Positions 47,748 to 55,939 of a stretch of DNA of 64,000 bases are shown here, piece by piece. Each line of letters opens with the position of its first letter. The stretch's first letter is position 1. The notes under the pieces were generated by a model. It made no database searches and was not told the origin of the DNA. It saw only the letters and a list, made by a program, of their open reading frames with translations. The stretch covers positions 124,001-188,000 of the forward strand of contig NZ_QOHR01000001.1 in the NCBI RefSeq assembly GCF_003385555.1, given 5' to 3'. The position numbers and the translations under genes are program-made. Source of the stretch: Rhodosalinus sediminis (GTDB lineage: Bacteria > Pseudomonadota > Alphaproteobacteria > Rhodobacterales > Rhodobacteraceae).

Positions 47748-47844
47748 GCCGCGCCCGCGACGGGCGCGGCCGCCCAGCCAGACAGACCGCCGCGCCCCGG
47801 CGCGGCCGGCAAGCCAAGCAGACCGCGGCGCCGGGCGACGGCGC
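47748..47844 (+). repeat. Three consecutive GC hairpins between ectC and ask
   Basis: GCCGCGCCCG/CGGGCGCGGC (47748-47770), CCGCGC/GCGCGG (47790-47805) and GCGCCG/CGGCGC (47828-47844). Short related linkers stand between them (CCAGACAGACCGC and CCAAGCAGACCGC). They occupy most of the 140 bases between the two genes and could lower ask expression relative to ectABC or protect the upstream mRNA. Confidence 0.55.
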
Positions 47845-47866
47845 GGCGGGGAAAGGCGAAAACCCC

Positions 47867-49321
47867 ATGAGCGACAGTCGATCCCATACCGTCGAGAAGA
47901 TCGGCGGCACCTCCATGAGCCGCTCGCGCGAGCTGCTCGACAGCCTCTTCCTGAACGGCGGCGGCGATCCCTACGGCCGCGTCTTCGTCGTCTCGGCCTA
48001 CGGCGGGATCACCGACCTGCTGCTCGAGCACAAGAAATCCGGCGAACCGGGGGTCTATGCCCTTTTCGCCAACGCCGAGAACGATCAGGGCTGGTCGGAC
48101 GCGCTGAACCGCGTGGCCGAGGCCATGAAGGCGGCGCATCGTGACGTCCTCGAGCACCCGGCCGACATCCAGGAGGCCGACGACTTCGTGCGCGAACGCC
48201 TCGAGGGGGCGCGGTCGTGCCTGATCGACCTGCAGCGGCTCTGCTCCTACGGGCACTTCCGCCTGTCCGAGCACATGGGGCTCATCCGCGAGCTTCTCTC
48301 GGGGCTCGGCGAATCGCATTCCGCGCAGGTGACGACGCTGCTCCTGCGCCGGCAGGGGGTGGACGCGCGCTGCGTCGATCTCTCCGGCTGGCGCGACGAC
48401 GCGGAGGTCAGCCTCGACGAGCGGATCGACCGCGGCTTCGCCGACATCGACCTCGCACGCGAGCTGCCCATCGTGACCGGCTACGCGCAATGCGCCGAAG
48501 GGCTGATGAACCGCTACGACCGCGGCTATTCCGAGGTGACCTTCGCCAACATCGCCGCGCGCACCGGCGCGGGCGAGGCGATCATTCACAAGGAGTTCCA
48601 CCTCTCCTCCGCCGACCCGAAGCTCGTCGGCGCGGAGAACGTGCGCAAGCTCGGCCGGACCAACTACGACGTGGCCGACCAGCTGTCGAACATGGGGATG
48701 GAGGCGATCCACCCCTCCGCGGCCAAGACCCTGCGCCAGGCCGGCATCCCGCTGCGCGTGACCAACGCCTTCGAGCCGCAGGACCCGGGCACTTTCATCG
48801 ACGAGGCCCCGGCCGAGGCGCCGGGCGTCGAGATGGTCACCGGCCTCGACGTCTTCGCGCTGCAGGTCTACGAGCCCGACATGGTCGGCGTGAAGGGCTA
48901 CGACGCCACCATCCTCGAGGCGCTGACGCGCCACGGGCTGCGCATCGTCGCCAAGACCTCGAACGCGAACACGATCACGCACTACGTCGACGCCTCGATG
49001 AAGTCGGTGCGCCGGGTCGAGCGCGATCTCGCCAAGGCCTACCCGAGCGCCGAGATCACCACGCGCAAGCTCGCCGTCGTCTCGGCGATCGGGCGCGATC
49101 TCTCGGGGCTCGGCGCGCTCTCGCGCGGGCTCGCGGCGCTCGACGCGGAGGGGATCGAGCCCGTCGCCGTCGCGCAGGGGCCGCGCAGCGTGGACATCCA
49201 GATCGTCCTGCCGCGCGACACGACCGATACCGCGATCCGCGCGCTGCACCGCGCGCTCGTCGAGGAGGCGACGGCGGACGAGTCGCCGCGCCCCGCGAAG
49301 TCCCCGCAGCTCGCGGCCTGA
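47867..49321 (+). CDS. ask: Ectoine-specific aspartate kinase
   Basis: 484 residues. Phosphorylates aspartate to feed the ectoine pathway, and the Ask_Ect type is usually not feedback-inhibited by lysine and threonine. The kinase domain has VEKIGGTSMSRSRELLDS, VVSAYGGITDLLLEHK and TGYAQCAEGLMNRYDRGYSEVTFA; the C-terminal ACT region is short (KLAVVSAIGRDLSG). This matches Ask_Ect closely and the place after ectC supports it. Aspartate semialdehyde dehydrogenase must come from elsewhere in the genome. Confidence 0.94.
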   Translation: MSDSRSHTVEKIGGTSMSRSRELLDSLFLNGGGDPYGRVFVVSAYGGITDLLLEHKKSGEPGVYALFANAENDQGWSDALNRVAEAMKAAHRDVLEHPADIQEADDFVRERLEGARSCLIDLQRLCSYGHFRLSEHMGLIRELLSGLGESHSAQVTTLLLRRQGVDARCVDLSGWRDDAEVSLDERIDRGFADIDLARELPIVTGYAQCAEGLMNRYDRGYSEVTFANIAARTGAGEAIIHKEFHLSSADPKLVGAENVRKLGRTNYDVADQLSNMGMEAIHPSAAKTLRQAGIPLRVTNAFEPQDPGTFIDEAPAEAPGVEMVTGLDVFALQVYEPDMVGVKGYDATILEALTRHGLRIVAKTSNANTITHYVDASMKSVRRVERDLAKAYPSAEITTRKLAVVSAIGRDLSGLGALSRGLAALDAEGIEPVAVAQGPRSVDIQIVLPRDTTDTAIRALHRALVEEATADESPRPAKSPQLAA

Positions 49322-49380
49322 GGCGGGTGCAATTCACATCCACGTGATTGCGCCTTAAGGGCCGCGGACCGCGACCTAGA

Positions 49381-49474
49381 TGACACAGTGGGCGGCGGTT
49401 CGGAACACCGTCGTCCACTTCACTGTCCCTCGTTCCGACACTGGCGTCCGGGGTCCCCTCCGGGCGCCTTTTTT
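49381..49474 (+). ncRNA. Candidate small RNA or structured 3' end of the ectoine transcript
   Basis: The stretch has two long-range pairings, ACAGTG/CACTGT (49385-49390 with 49421-49426) and TCGGAAC/GTTCCGA (49400-49406 with 49432-49438). They interleave, so they are alternatives or a pseudoknot. It ends at a strong intrinsic terminator. TTGCGC at 49349 might be a -35 box. No similarity to a known RNA family is recognised; it may simply be the operon's 3' UTR. Confidence 0.3.
49443..49474 (+). terminator. Intrinsic terminator of the ectoine operon
   Basis: GGCGTCCGGGG/CCTCCGGGCGCC with a small mismatch, followed by TTTTTT. The best-formed terminator of the window together with that of katG. 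It lies 122 bases after the ask stop. Confidence 0.85.
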
Positions 49475-49511
49475 GTGGCGTCCCCGCCGCTTCGGCGTTT
49501 ACGCTCGGCCC

Positions 49512-49985
49512 ATGTCCGAGAGCTACACCGACGCAGACCTTCGCGCCATCCTCGAACGCACGCGCACCATCGCCGTGGTGGGCGTCTCGATGAACCCGGT
49601 CCGGCCGAGCGCCTATGTCACGCGCTACCTCGCGCTCAAGGGCTACCGGGTGATCCCGGTCAACCCCGGCCACGCCGGCGCGACCGTGCAGGGCGAGACC
49701 GTGCGCGCCAGCCTCTCCGAGATCACTGAGCCGGTGGACATGGTGGACATCTTCCGCCGCTCCGAGGCGGTGCCGCCCATCGTCGATGAGGCGCTCGAGC
49801 ACGTCCCGGGCCTGCGTACGATCTGGATGCAGATCGGCGTCGAACACGCCGGGGCCGCCGCCGAGGCCCGCGCGCGCGGCGTCGAGGTCGTGATGAACCG
49901 CTGCCCGAAGATCGAGTATCAGCGCCTCTTCGGCGAGCTTCGCATGGGCGGCTTCAACACCGGCGTCATCAGCTCGAAGCTCTGA
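49512..49985 (+). CDS. CoA-binding domain protein (YccU-like)
   Basis: 157 residues, one Rossmann-type CoA-binding domain: TRTIAVVGVSMNPVRPSAYVT for the nucleotide loop, then VIPVNPGH, VDMVDIFRRSEAVPPIV and the end MNRCPKIEYQRLF. Stand-alone members (YccU in E. coli) bind CoA or acyl-CoA without known enzymatic activity. It starts right after the terminator; the ATG is preceded by a weak site. Confidence 0.87.
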   Translation: MSESYTDADLRAILERTRTIAVVGVSMNPVRPSAYVTRYLALKGYRVIPVNPGHAGATVQGETVRASLSEITEPVDMVDIFRRSEAVPPIVDEALEHVPGLRTIWMQIGVEHAGAAAEARARGVEVVMNRCPKIEYQRLFGELRMGGFNTGVISSKL

Positions 49986-50012
49986 GGCCCGGTTTGCCCC
50001 GCGCGGGGCGGC

Positions 50013-50540
50013 GTGCTAGGCGCGACGCCGCTTGCGAGGCGGCGGGGCGGGCTCTTGGACCGGATAGCGCGGGAGACGGCGGAGGACGCTTGGGAGGTCG
50101 AGGCGCTCTTCGACCTCGCCTTCGCGCCGGGGCGCGAGGCGCTGTCCTCCTACCGCCTGCGCGAGGGCGTGGCGCCGGTGGCCGAGCTCTGTCTCGTCGC
50201 GCGGGACACGGGCGGCACCCTCGGCGGCGCGATCCGCCACTGGCCCGTGCGCGCGGGCGGGCGGCGGGCGCTCCTGCTCGGGCCGGTGGCGGTGCACCCG
50301 ACGCGGCAGGGCGAGGGGCTGGGCGGTGCGCTCATCCGCGAGAGCCTCGACGCGGCGGGGCGCCTCGGCTGGGCGCGGGTGCTGCTGGTGGGCGACGCGC
50401 CCTATTACGGGCGCTTCGGCTTCGCGCCGCTCGCGGCGGTCGAGATGCCGCCGCCGACGAACCCCGCGCGGGTGCTCGGCCTTTCGCTCGTGCCCGGCGC
50501 CTGGGACGGGATCGCGGGGCCGGTGACGCGGGCGGCTTGA
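50013..50540 (+). CDS. GNAT-family N-acetyltransferase
   Basis: 175 residues from the GTG at 50013; a TTG at 50055 (giving MDRIARETAEDAWEVEALF) fits the family start better, so the N-terminus is uncertain. The acetyl-CoA loop is LLLGPVAVHPTRQGEGLGGALI, and the C-terminal VGDAPYYGRFGFAPL is the YhbS-like pattern. The substrate is unknown. It may share a transcript with the preceding CoA-binding gene 27 bases upstream. Confidence 0.78.
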   Translation: MLGATPLARRRGGLLDRIARETAEDAWEVEALFDLAFAPGREALSSYRLREGVAPVAELCLVARDTGGTLGGAIRHWPVRAGGRRALLLGPVAVHPTRQGEGLGGALIRESLDAAGRLGWARVLLVGDAPYYGRFGFAPLAAVEMPPPTNPARVLGLSLVPGAWDGIAGPVTRAA

Positions 50541-50594
50541 AACGCCGGGCCGGACGCCCGATCTTTCGGAGATGACCGGCCCGGACCCCGACGC

Positions 50595-51347
50595 ATGACG
50601 CAGACCGACCTCGTGCCCGCCCGCCTTTCGGCGGAGCTCGACGTGCTCGCCGCGCGCCTCGACGCGGCGGAGGGCACGGCGATCCGCCTCCTGAACTACG
50701 TGGGCGGGCGCGCCGAGACCATGCTGGAGCGCCTGCCGCCCTGGGCGCGCGCCGAGCTCGAGCGCGGGACCGAGCGCGCGCTCGGCTACGCGGTGGAGGC
50801 GGCGCAGGTCTCGCGCGGGCAGCTCGGTGATCAGCCCGCTTGGGTGAACACGGGGCTGACCACGGTGCTCGGCGCGGCGGGCGGCGCGGGCGGGCTGGCC
50901 ACGGCGCTCGCCGAGCTGCCCGTGACGACGACGGTGCTCTTTCGCGCGATCCTCGGCACCGCGGAGCGTCACGGCTTCGACCCGGACGACCCGGGGGTGC
51001 GCCGCGACGGGCTCACGGTCTTCACCGCCGCCGGCCCGCTGGAGCACGACGACGGCGCCAATACGGGCTTTCTCGCCGCGCGGATGACGCTGACCGGCGC
51101 CACGGTGAACACCATGATCGCCCGGGTCGCGCCGCGGCTCTCGGTAGTGCTGGGCCAGAAGCTCGCCGCGCAGACGGTGCCGGTGCTCGGCGCGGCGGCC
51201 GGCGCGGCGACCAACTACGCCTACACCAGATACTATCAGGAAATGGCGCATGTGCACTTCGGCCTCGCCCGGCTCGCGCGGGAGGGCGGACAGGACACCG
51301 CGGCCCTGACCGAGGCCCTGCGCGCGCGCCTGCCCGCGCGTGGCTGA
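50595..51347 (+). CDS. EcsC family protein
   Basis: 250 residues. The EcsC pattern is in GTAIRLLNYVGGRAETMLERLP and the hydrophobic GLTTVLGAAGGAGGLATALAELPVTTTVLFRAIL. Two further hydrophobic stretches around 185-210 (VLGQKLAAQTVPVLGAAAGA) suggest a peripheral or hairpin-inserted membrane protein. The role of EcsC in protein secretion in Bacillus is indirect; its function in proteobacteria is not known. Its end overlaps the next gene by eight bases. Confidence 0.82.
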   Translation: MTQTDLVPARLSAELDVLAARLDAAEGTAIRLLNYVGGRAETMLERLPPWARAELERGTERALGYAVEAAQVSRGQLGDQPAWVNTGLTTVLGAAGGAGGLATALAELPVTTTVLFRAILGTAERHGFDPDDPGVRRDGLTVFTAAGPLEHDDGANTGFLAARMTLTGATVNTMIARVAPRLSVVLGQKLAAQTVPVLGAAAGAATNYAYTRYYQEMAHVHFGLARLAREGGQDTAALTEALRARLPARG

Positions 51348-51927
51348 GCGCCTCGCCGCGGAGATCCGCGCCTGCCGCCGCTGCGCCGACCGGTTCGCGG
51401 CGACGGCGACGGCGCATGCGCCGAACCCGGTCGTCTGGTTCCGCCCCGGCGCGCGCATCCTGATCGCGAGCCAGGCGCCGGGCCTGCGCGTGCACCGCGC
51501 CGAGCGGCCGTTCTGGGATCTCTCGGGGCGCCGCCTGCGCGAGTGGCTCGCAATGAGCGAGGCGGAGTTCTACGACCGCGACCGGGTGGCGGTGCTGCCC
51601 ACGGCCTTCTGCTTTCCGGGCTACGACGCGAAGGGCGCCGACCTGCCGCCGCCGCCCGTCTGCTGGGAGACCTGGCACGCCCGCGCGCTCGCGGCGATCG
51701 GGGAGGTGCGGCTGCGCGTGATCGTCGGCGGCGCGGCGCAGAGGCGCCACCTCGGCACCCGCGCGGGCGTGACGGAGACGGTGCGCGACTGGCGCGCGCA
51801 TGCCCCGGGCACCTTCGTCCTGCCGCACCCGTCCTGGCGCAACAACGCCTGGCTGAAGAAGAACCCGTGGTTCGAGGCGGAGCTGCTGCCCGAGCTGCGC
51901 GCCGCCGTGCGCGCCGCGCTCGCCTGA
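51340..51927 (+). CDS. Uracil-DNA glycosylase family protein
   Basis: 195 residues. IRACRRCADRF is the N-terminal family motif; motif 1 is SQAPGLRVHR, where catalytic family members have an Asp or Asn after the GQAPG loop. Motif 2, HPSWRNNAWLKKNPWF, is intact. Only one CxxC is present, so a 4Fe-4S cluster as in family 4 is unlikely. Such single-domain proteins are widespread in Rhodobacterales; enzyme activity is plausible but not certain. The start is the GTG at 51340, within the EcsC gene end. Confidence 0.8.
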   Translation: MAERLAAEIRACRRCADRFAATATAHAPNPVVWFRPGARILIASQAPGLRVHRAERPFWDLSGRRLREWLAMSEAEFYDRDRVAVLPTAFCFPGYDAKGADLPPPPVCWETWHARALAAIGEVRLRVIVGGAAQRRHLGTRAGVTETVRDWRAHAPGTFVLPHPSWRNNAWLKKNPWFEAELLPELRAAVRAALA

Positions 51928-52518
51928 GGCCCGCTCGTTCGCGCGCCGTGCGGGCGCGCCTCGCTGGTGTGCGGTGCATCGTATCGGCCGGGTCGGTGTC
52001 GTCCGGCGGTGCGACCGGCCGAGGGGGTGCCCGGGCGAGGGCCGCTCGCGCGCGCCCTTGCGGGCGCGCCTCGCTGGTGTGCGGTGCATCGTATCGGCCG
52101 GGTCGGTGTCGTCCGGCGGTGCGACCGGCCGAGGGGGGGGCGCTCGTTTGATGCCTGCTCGTTCGCGCCCCTTGCGGGCGCGTTTCGCTGGTCTGCTTTC
52201 TCGACGGTCCGGGAAGCAGCGGCGTCCGGGCCGGGGCTGGGCGGTCGGCTCCGAGGCGCCTGGGGTGCAGGCTGCGGCGCTGCGGCGGCGCGCGCGGGTC
52301 GGTTGCGCGGGGATCGGGGGCGTGCGTCCTGCGGGCGGCCCGCGCGGGGCGCGGGTGACGCCGCGGGCGTCGCGGCTCGCCGTCCGTCGGACCGGACGAG
52401 CGGCGGCATGGTTCGTCGGCCGATCCTGTGCGCCGTCGCGCGGTCGCGGGGTGCCCCGGATGGCGAGGCGCGCGCGCCTCGTCTTGCCGCCGCCCCGGCG
52501 CGCGGCTAGGTCCGGGCC
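51928..52518. other. Repeat-bearing intergenic region
   Basis: 591 bases without a supported gene. The first 270 hold the two-and-a-half copies of a 110-base repeat described separately. The rest (52200-52518) is GC-rich with no feature I can name. Open frames across it give Arg/Gly/Pro-rich products and are not coding. Confidence 0.5.
51950..52200 (+). repeat. Tandem 110-base repeat, two full copies and a partial one
   Basis: A 78-base unit starting GCGGGCGCGCCTCGCTGG and ending CGACCGGCCGAGGGGG is exact at 51950-52027 and 52060-52137. A third, shorter copy has the leading part only (TTGCGGGCGCGTTTCGCTGG, about 52172-52192). Each copy is preceded by an inverted repeat GCGCGCC…GGGCGCGC that can form a hairpin. 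Confidence 0.8.
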
Positions 52519-53304
52519 ATGGACACGCCGCTCGATCAGGCTCACGCCGCGATGGAGGCCGCCCCGGAGGACGAGGGCCGCCGCCGCGCCTTCTACGACC
52601 GGCTCGCGCTGTCGGAGCTTTACCTGCTGCTGGACCATGAGGCCGAAGACGACCGGCTCAGCCCCCGGATCTTCCCGCTGGAGGAGGGGCGGATCGTCGT
52701 CGCCTTCGACCTGGAGGAGCGGCTGTCCGCCTTCGCCGGCGGCGCGGCGCCCTATGCGGCGCTCTCGGGCCGGACGCTCGCGCGGATGCTCGCCGGGGAG
52801 GGGCTGGGCCTCGGCCTCAACCTCGAGGCGCACTCGGCGATCCTCCTGCCGGGCGAGGCGATGGCCTGGCTCGCCGAGCGCGCGCCGGAGGCGCCGCGCG
52901 CCGTGGCGGAGCGGCCCGTGGCGCTGCACCCGCCGGGGGATCTGCCCGAGGGGCTGCTCGCCGCGCTCGACGCGCGGCTCGCCACGGCGGGCGGCCGGGC
53001 CGGGGCCGCGTGGCTCGCAGAGGCGGAGTATGCGGGCGGCGGGCGCGCGGCGCTCCTCGCCTTCACCGACGTGGCGCCGGGCGCGGACGGGGCGCTCGCG
53101 CAGGCCGCGGGCGAGGCGCTCGCCTTTTCCGGGCTGGAGGCCGGGTGGCTCGACCTCGCCTTCGCGGCCGAGGGGGAGGCGCTGGCCGAGCGGCTCGCGG
53201 CGGTGGCGCTGCGCATCGATCTGCCGGCGGCGGAGGCGCCCGACGCGCCCGACGCGCCCGCGGCCCCGGGGCAGGACCCGGACCGCCCGCCGCGCCTGCG
53301 GTGA
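52519..53304 (+). CDS. SseB family protein
   Basis: 261 residues. The N-terminal SseB domain is recognisable (RRAFYDRLALSELYLLLDHEA, then PRIFPLEEGRIVVAFDLEERLSAFA). The second half is Ala-rich with no known enzyme motif and ends in a Pro/Asp-rich tail (EAPDAPDAPAAPG). E. coli SseB was linked to serine sensitivity; the biochemical role is unknown. It stands after the tandem repeats with its own ribosome-binding region. Confidence 0.78.
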   Translation: MDTPLDQAHAAMEAAPEDEGRRRAFYDRLALSELYLLLDHEAEDDRLSPRIFPLEEGRIVVAFDLEERLSAFAGGAAPYAALSGRTLARMLAGEGLGLGLNLEAHSAILLPGEAMAWLAERAPEAPRAVAERPVALHPPGDLPEGLLAALDARLATAGGRAGAAWLAEAEYAGGGRAALLAFTDVAPGADGALAQAAGEALAFSGLEAGWLDLAFAAEGEALAERLAAVALRIDLPAAEAPDAPDAPAAPGQDPDRPPRLR

Positions 53305-53371
53305 GGGACGGCTTGAGCTTCCGCCCGGTGGAAGCTTTATATCGGTGACTACCAAGGAGGGAGGGTCTTTC

Positions 53372-53830
53372 ATGCTGCGTCTCTGTCGCCCCGTCACTGC
53401 CCGTGTCGCCGTCGCCGCGGCGCTCGCCGCGGTCCCCGCGCTCGCCCAGGCCACCGAGATCCGCGTCGCCAAGACCAGCGGCTGCGGCTGCTGCGTCGCG
53501 TGGATGGAGCACGTCGAGGCGCACGGCTTCACCGCGGAAGGCGAGACCCTCTTCGGCGGCGCGCTCGTGCGGCGCAAGCTGGAGCTCGGCGTGCCGCCGG
53601 AGATGGCCTCCTGCCACACCGCCGAGGTCGAGGGCTACGTGATCGAGGGCCACGTCCCGGCCGAGGACATCCGCCGCCTGCTCGACGAGCGGCCCGACGC
53701 CATCGGCCTCGCCGTGCCGGAGATGCCGCTCGGCTCGCCGGGGATGGATTTCGGCAGCCGGTCGGAGCCCTACGCCGTCCACCTGATCCGCCGCGACGGC
53801 AGCACCGAGGTCTTCGCGCGCCACGAGTGA
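53372..53830 (+). CDS. Exported DUF411 protein, probably copper-binding
   Basis: 152 residues. A signal peptide (MLRLCRPVTARVAVAAALAAVPALAQA) is followed by the DUF411 core: VAKTSGCGCCVAWMEHVEAHGF with the CxCC metal site, then MASCHTAEVEGYVIEGHVPAEDI and VPEMPLGSPGMDFG with further Cys, His and Met ligands. Family members are periplasmic copper-resistance or copper-delivery proteins. AAGGAGGGAG gives a strong start. Confidence 0.85.
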   Translation: MLRLCRPVTARVAVAAALAAVPALAQATEIRVAKTSGCGCCVAWMEHVEAHGFTAEGETLFGGALVRRKLELGVPPEMASCHTAEVEGYVIEGHVPAEDIRRLLDERPDAIGLAVPEMPLGSPGMDFGSRSEPYAVHLIRRDGSTEVFARHE

Positions 53831-53981
53831 CGCGCCCGCCGTCGCGTGTCCGGTCGGCGGTCGCCCCGGCGCAAGCCCGGGGCGCAAGGTGCGGGCCATC
53901 CGGCCCGCCCGCGGGCGGTCGAGGATTGCCGGCGCAGGGGGCGGCGCTAGCTCCCCCCGCATCGCTGGGACGGAGGGCGCG

Positions 53982-55799
53982 GTGACACGACTGGGCCGTA
54001 TCGCGCTGGTGGCCGCGCTGACGCTCGCGCCCGCCACCGGCTGGGCGGAGAGCGCGATCTCGCTGGACTACGCGCCGGAGACGCGCGCGGTCACGCTCAC
54101 GCTGCCCGAGGGCGCCGCGCCGGCGGCCGCGCCGCCCGATTGGCTGCGCCGCACCGGGCCGCGCCGGTTCGAAGGGACCCTGCCGCCCCTGTCGGAGGCG
54201 CGCGCGACCGCCGCGGCCGTCGGCGAGAGCGCCTTCATCCTCGGCGCGCTCGGCTGGATCGACGGGGCCGGGTCGGCGCCGATCCGCCTGTCCGTGCCGG
54301 CGGGCTACCGCGCCGTGGCGAACCGCGATCTCGTGTCGGAGACGCAAGAGGCGGGCCGGTACATCGCGCGGTTCGTGGGCGATGCCGCGCGCGGGCCGGT
54401 CCATGTCATGGCCGGGCCCTACACGATCGGCGAGGCTGCGGGCGCCGGCGCGCGGCTCAGGACCTATTTCGCGCCCGCCGACCACGCCGCGCAGTCCGAG
54501 GCCTATCTCGCCGCGGCGGAGGGTTACATCGCCCGGTATTCCGCGCGGATCGGCGCCTATCGCTACCCGGATTTCTTCGTCGTCGCCGCGCCGGTGCCGG
54601 TCGGACTGAGCTTCGGCAACACGACCTTCGTGGCCGAACGCATCCTCGGGCACGACTACATGCGCGGGCGCTCGCTCGCCCACGAGGTGCTGCACGCGTG
54701 GTGGGGCGGCGCGGTCGGGATCGACGCGGAGACCGGCAACTGGGCGGAGGGGCTCACCACCTATCAGGCGGATCACGCGCTGGCGGCGGAGACGGCGCCG
54801 GACCGCGCGCGCGCCCTGCGGCGGGGCTGGCTCGAGGCGCTGGCGCGCGGGGACGCGGCGCGCCGGCTGCGGGACTTCCGCTCGCCGGCCCACGCGCCGG
54901 ATCAGGCGGTGGGCTACGGGAAGGCGGCGCTCGTCTTTCACATGCTGAAGGCGGAGATCGGCGCGCCGGCCTTCGAGGCGGGCCTCCGTCGCTTCTGGAG
55001 CGACAATCGCGGCGGGCGGGCCGGGTGGCGCGATCTGCGCCGGGCCTTCGCGCGCGCGGCGGGCCGGGACCTCGACTGGTTCTTCGATCAGTGGCTCGAC
55101 CGGCCGGGCCTGCCCGAGGTGCGGCTCGGCGCGGCGGAGGTGACCGCGACGGACGAGGGCTACGCGACCACCGTCACGCTGACGCAGGCTTCGCCCGCAT
55201 GGCGTCTGCGCGTGCCGCTTCGGCTCGAGACGGCGGCGGGCACGGAGCGCCATGTGGTCGAGCTGCGCGGGCCGCGGACGGAGGCGCGGCTGACCAGCCC
55301 GGCGCGGCCGCGGGCGCTCGCCGTCGATCCGGGGTTCGATGTGGCGCGGCATCTCCTCGACGGGGAGCGGCCGCCGACGCTGCGCGACGTGCTGTCGGCC
55401 GGGCGCGTCGCCGTGCATCCGGGCGGCGAGGCTGTCGCCGAGGCGCTGATCGGCGCGCCGGTCACGCGCCTCGACCGGGATGGGGGCGTGCCGAACGAGG
55501 CCGATGCGGTCGTCGTCGCGGGCGCCACCGCCGAGGTCGCGGCGCTGCGCGAGGGGCTCCTGCCCGGCGCCCCGCCCGAGGAAGCGCGCGCCGGGCGCGC
55601 GCGGGCCTGGGTGGAGCGCGACGCGGCGGGGCGGACGTGGCTCTTCGCCTCCGCCGCGCGGCCCGAGACCCTGCCGGAGGCGCTGCAGACGCTCCGGTAT
55701 TACGGTGGTGCGAGCCATGTCGTGATCGCGGCCGAGGGACGGCCGCGCAGCGGGCGCTGGCCCGTCGAGGCGAGCCCGATGGTCGTGCGCTTCGACTGA
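53982..55799 (+). CDS. Exported M1-family metallopeptidase-like protein
   Basis: 605 residues from a GTG with GGAGGG upstream; the frame is open earlier, but this start gives a proper signal peptide (MTRLGRIALVAALTLAPATGWAE). The zinc site HEVLHAWWG with a Glu 18 residues on (NWAEGLTTY) is the gluzincin pattern. The DWFFDQWLDRPGLPEV segment matches the C-terminal part of the M1 catalytic region. The last 150 residues are an extra domain of no recognised type. Substrate unknown; it would act in the periplasm. Confidence 0.83.
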   Translation: MTRLGRIALVAALTLAPATGWAESAISLDYAPETRAVTLTLPEGAAPAAAPPDWLRRTGPRRFEGTLPPLSEARATAAAVGESAFILGALGWIDGAGSAPIRLSVPAGYRAVANRDLVSETQEAGRYIARFVGDAARGPVHVMAGPYTIGEAAGAGARLRTYFAPADHAAQSEAYLAAAEGYIARYSARIGAYRYPDFFVVAAPVPVGLSFGNTTFVAERILGHDYMRGRSLAHEVLHAWWGGAVGIDAETGNWAEGLTTYQADHALAAETAPDRARALRRGWLEALARGDAARRLRDFRSPAHAPDQAVGYGKAALVFHMLKAEIGAPAFEAGLRRFWSDNRGGRAGWRDLRRAFARAAGRDLDWFFDQWLDRPGLPEVRLGAAEVTATDEGYATTVTLTQASPAWRLRVPLRLETAAGTERHVVELRGPRTEARLTSPARPRALAVDPGFDVARHLLDGERPPTLRDVLSAGRVAVHPGGEAVAEALIGAPVTRLDRDGGVPNEADAVVVAGATAEVAALREGLLPGAPPEEARAGRARAWVERDAAGRTWLFASAARPETLPEALQTLRYYGGASHVVIAAEGRPRSGRWPVEASPMVVRFD

Positions 55800-55939
55800 C
55801 GGGCGTCGCGCGCAGGCCGAGGGGGCGCGGCTGTAGAAGCCCGCACCGGCCCGCGGCGCCGCGGCTGTCGCGCTTCGGCGTATCGGCCGGGCGCCGGCGC
55901 CCCGGCGGCCGTGTCGCGTCCCGGCGACCGGGGGCGGAC

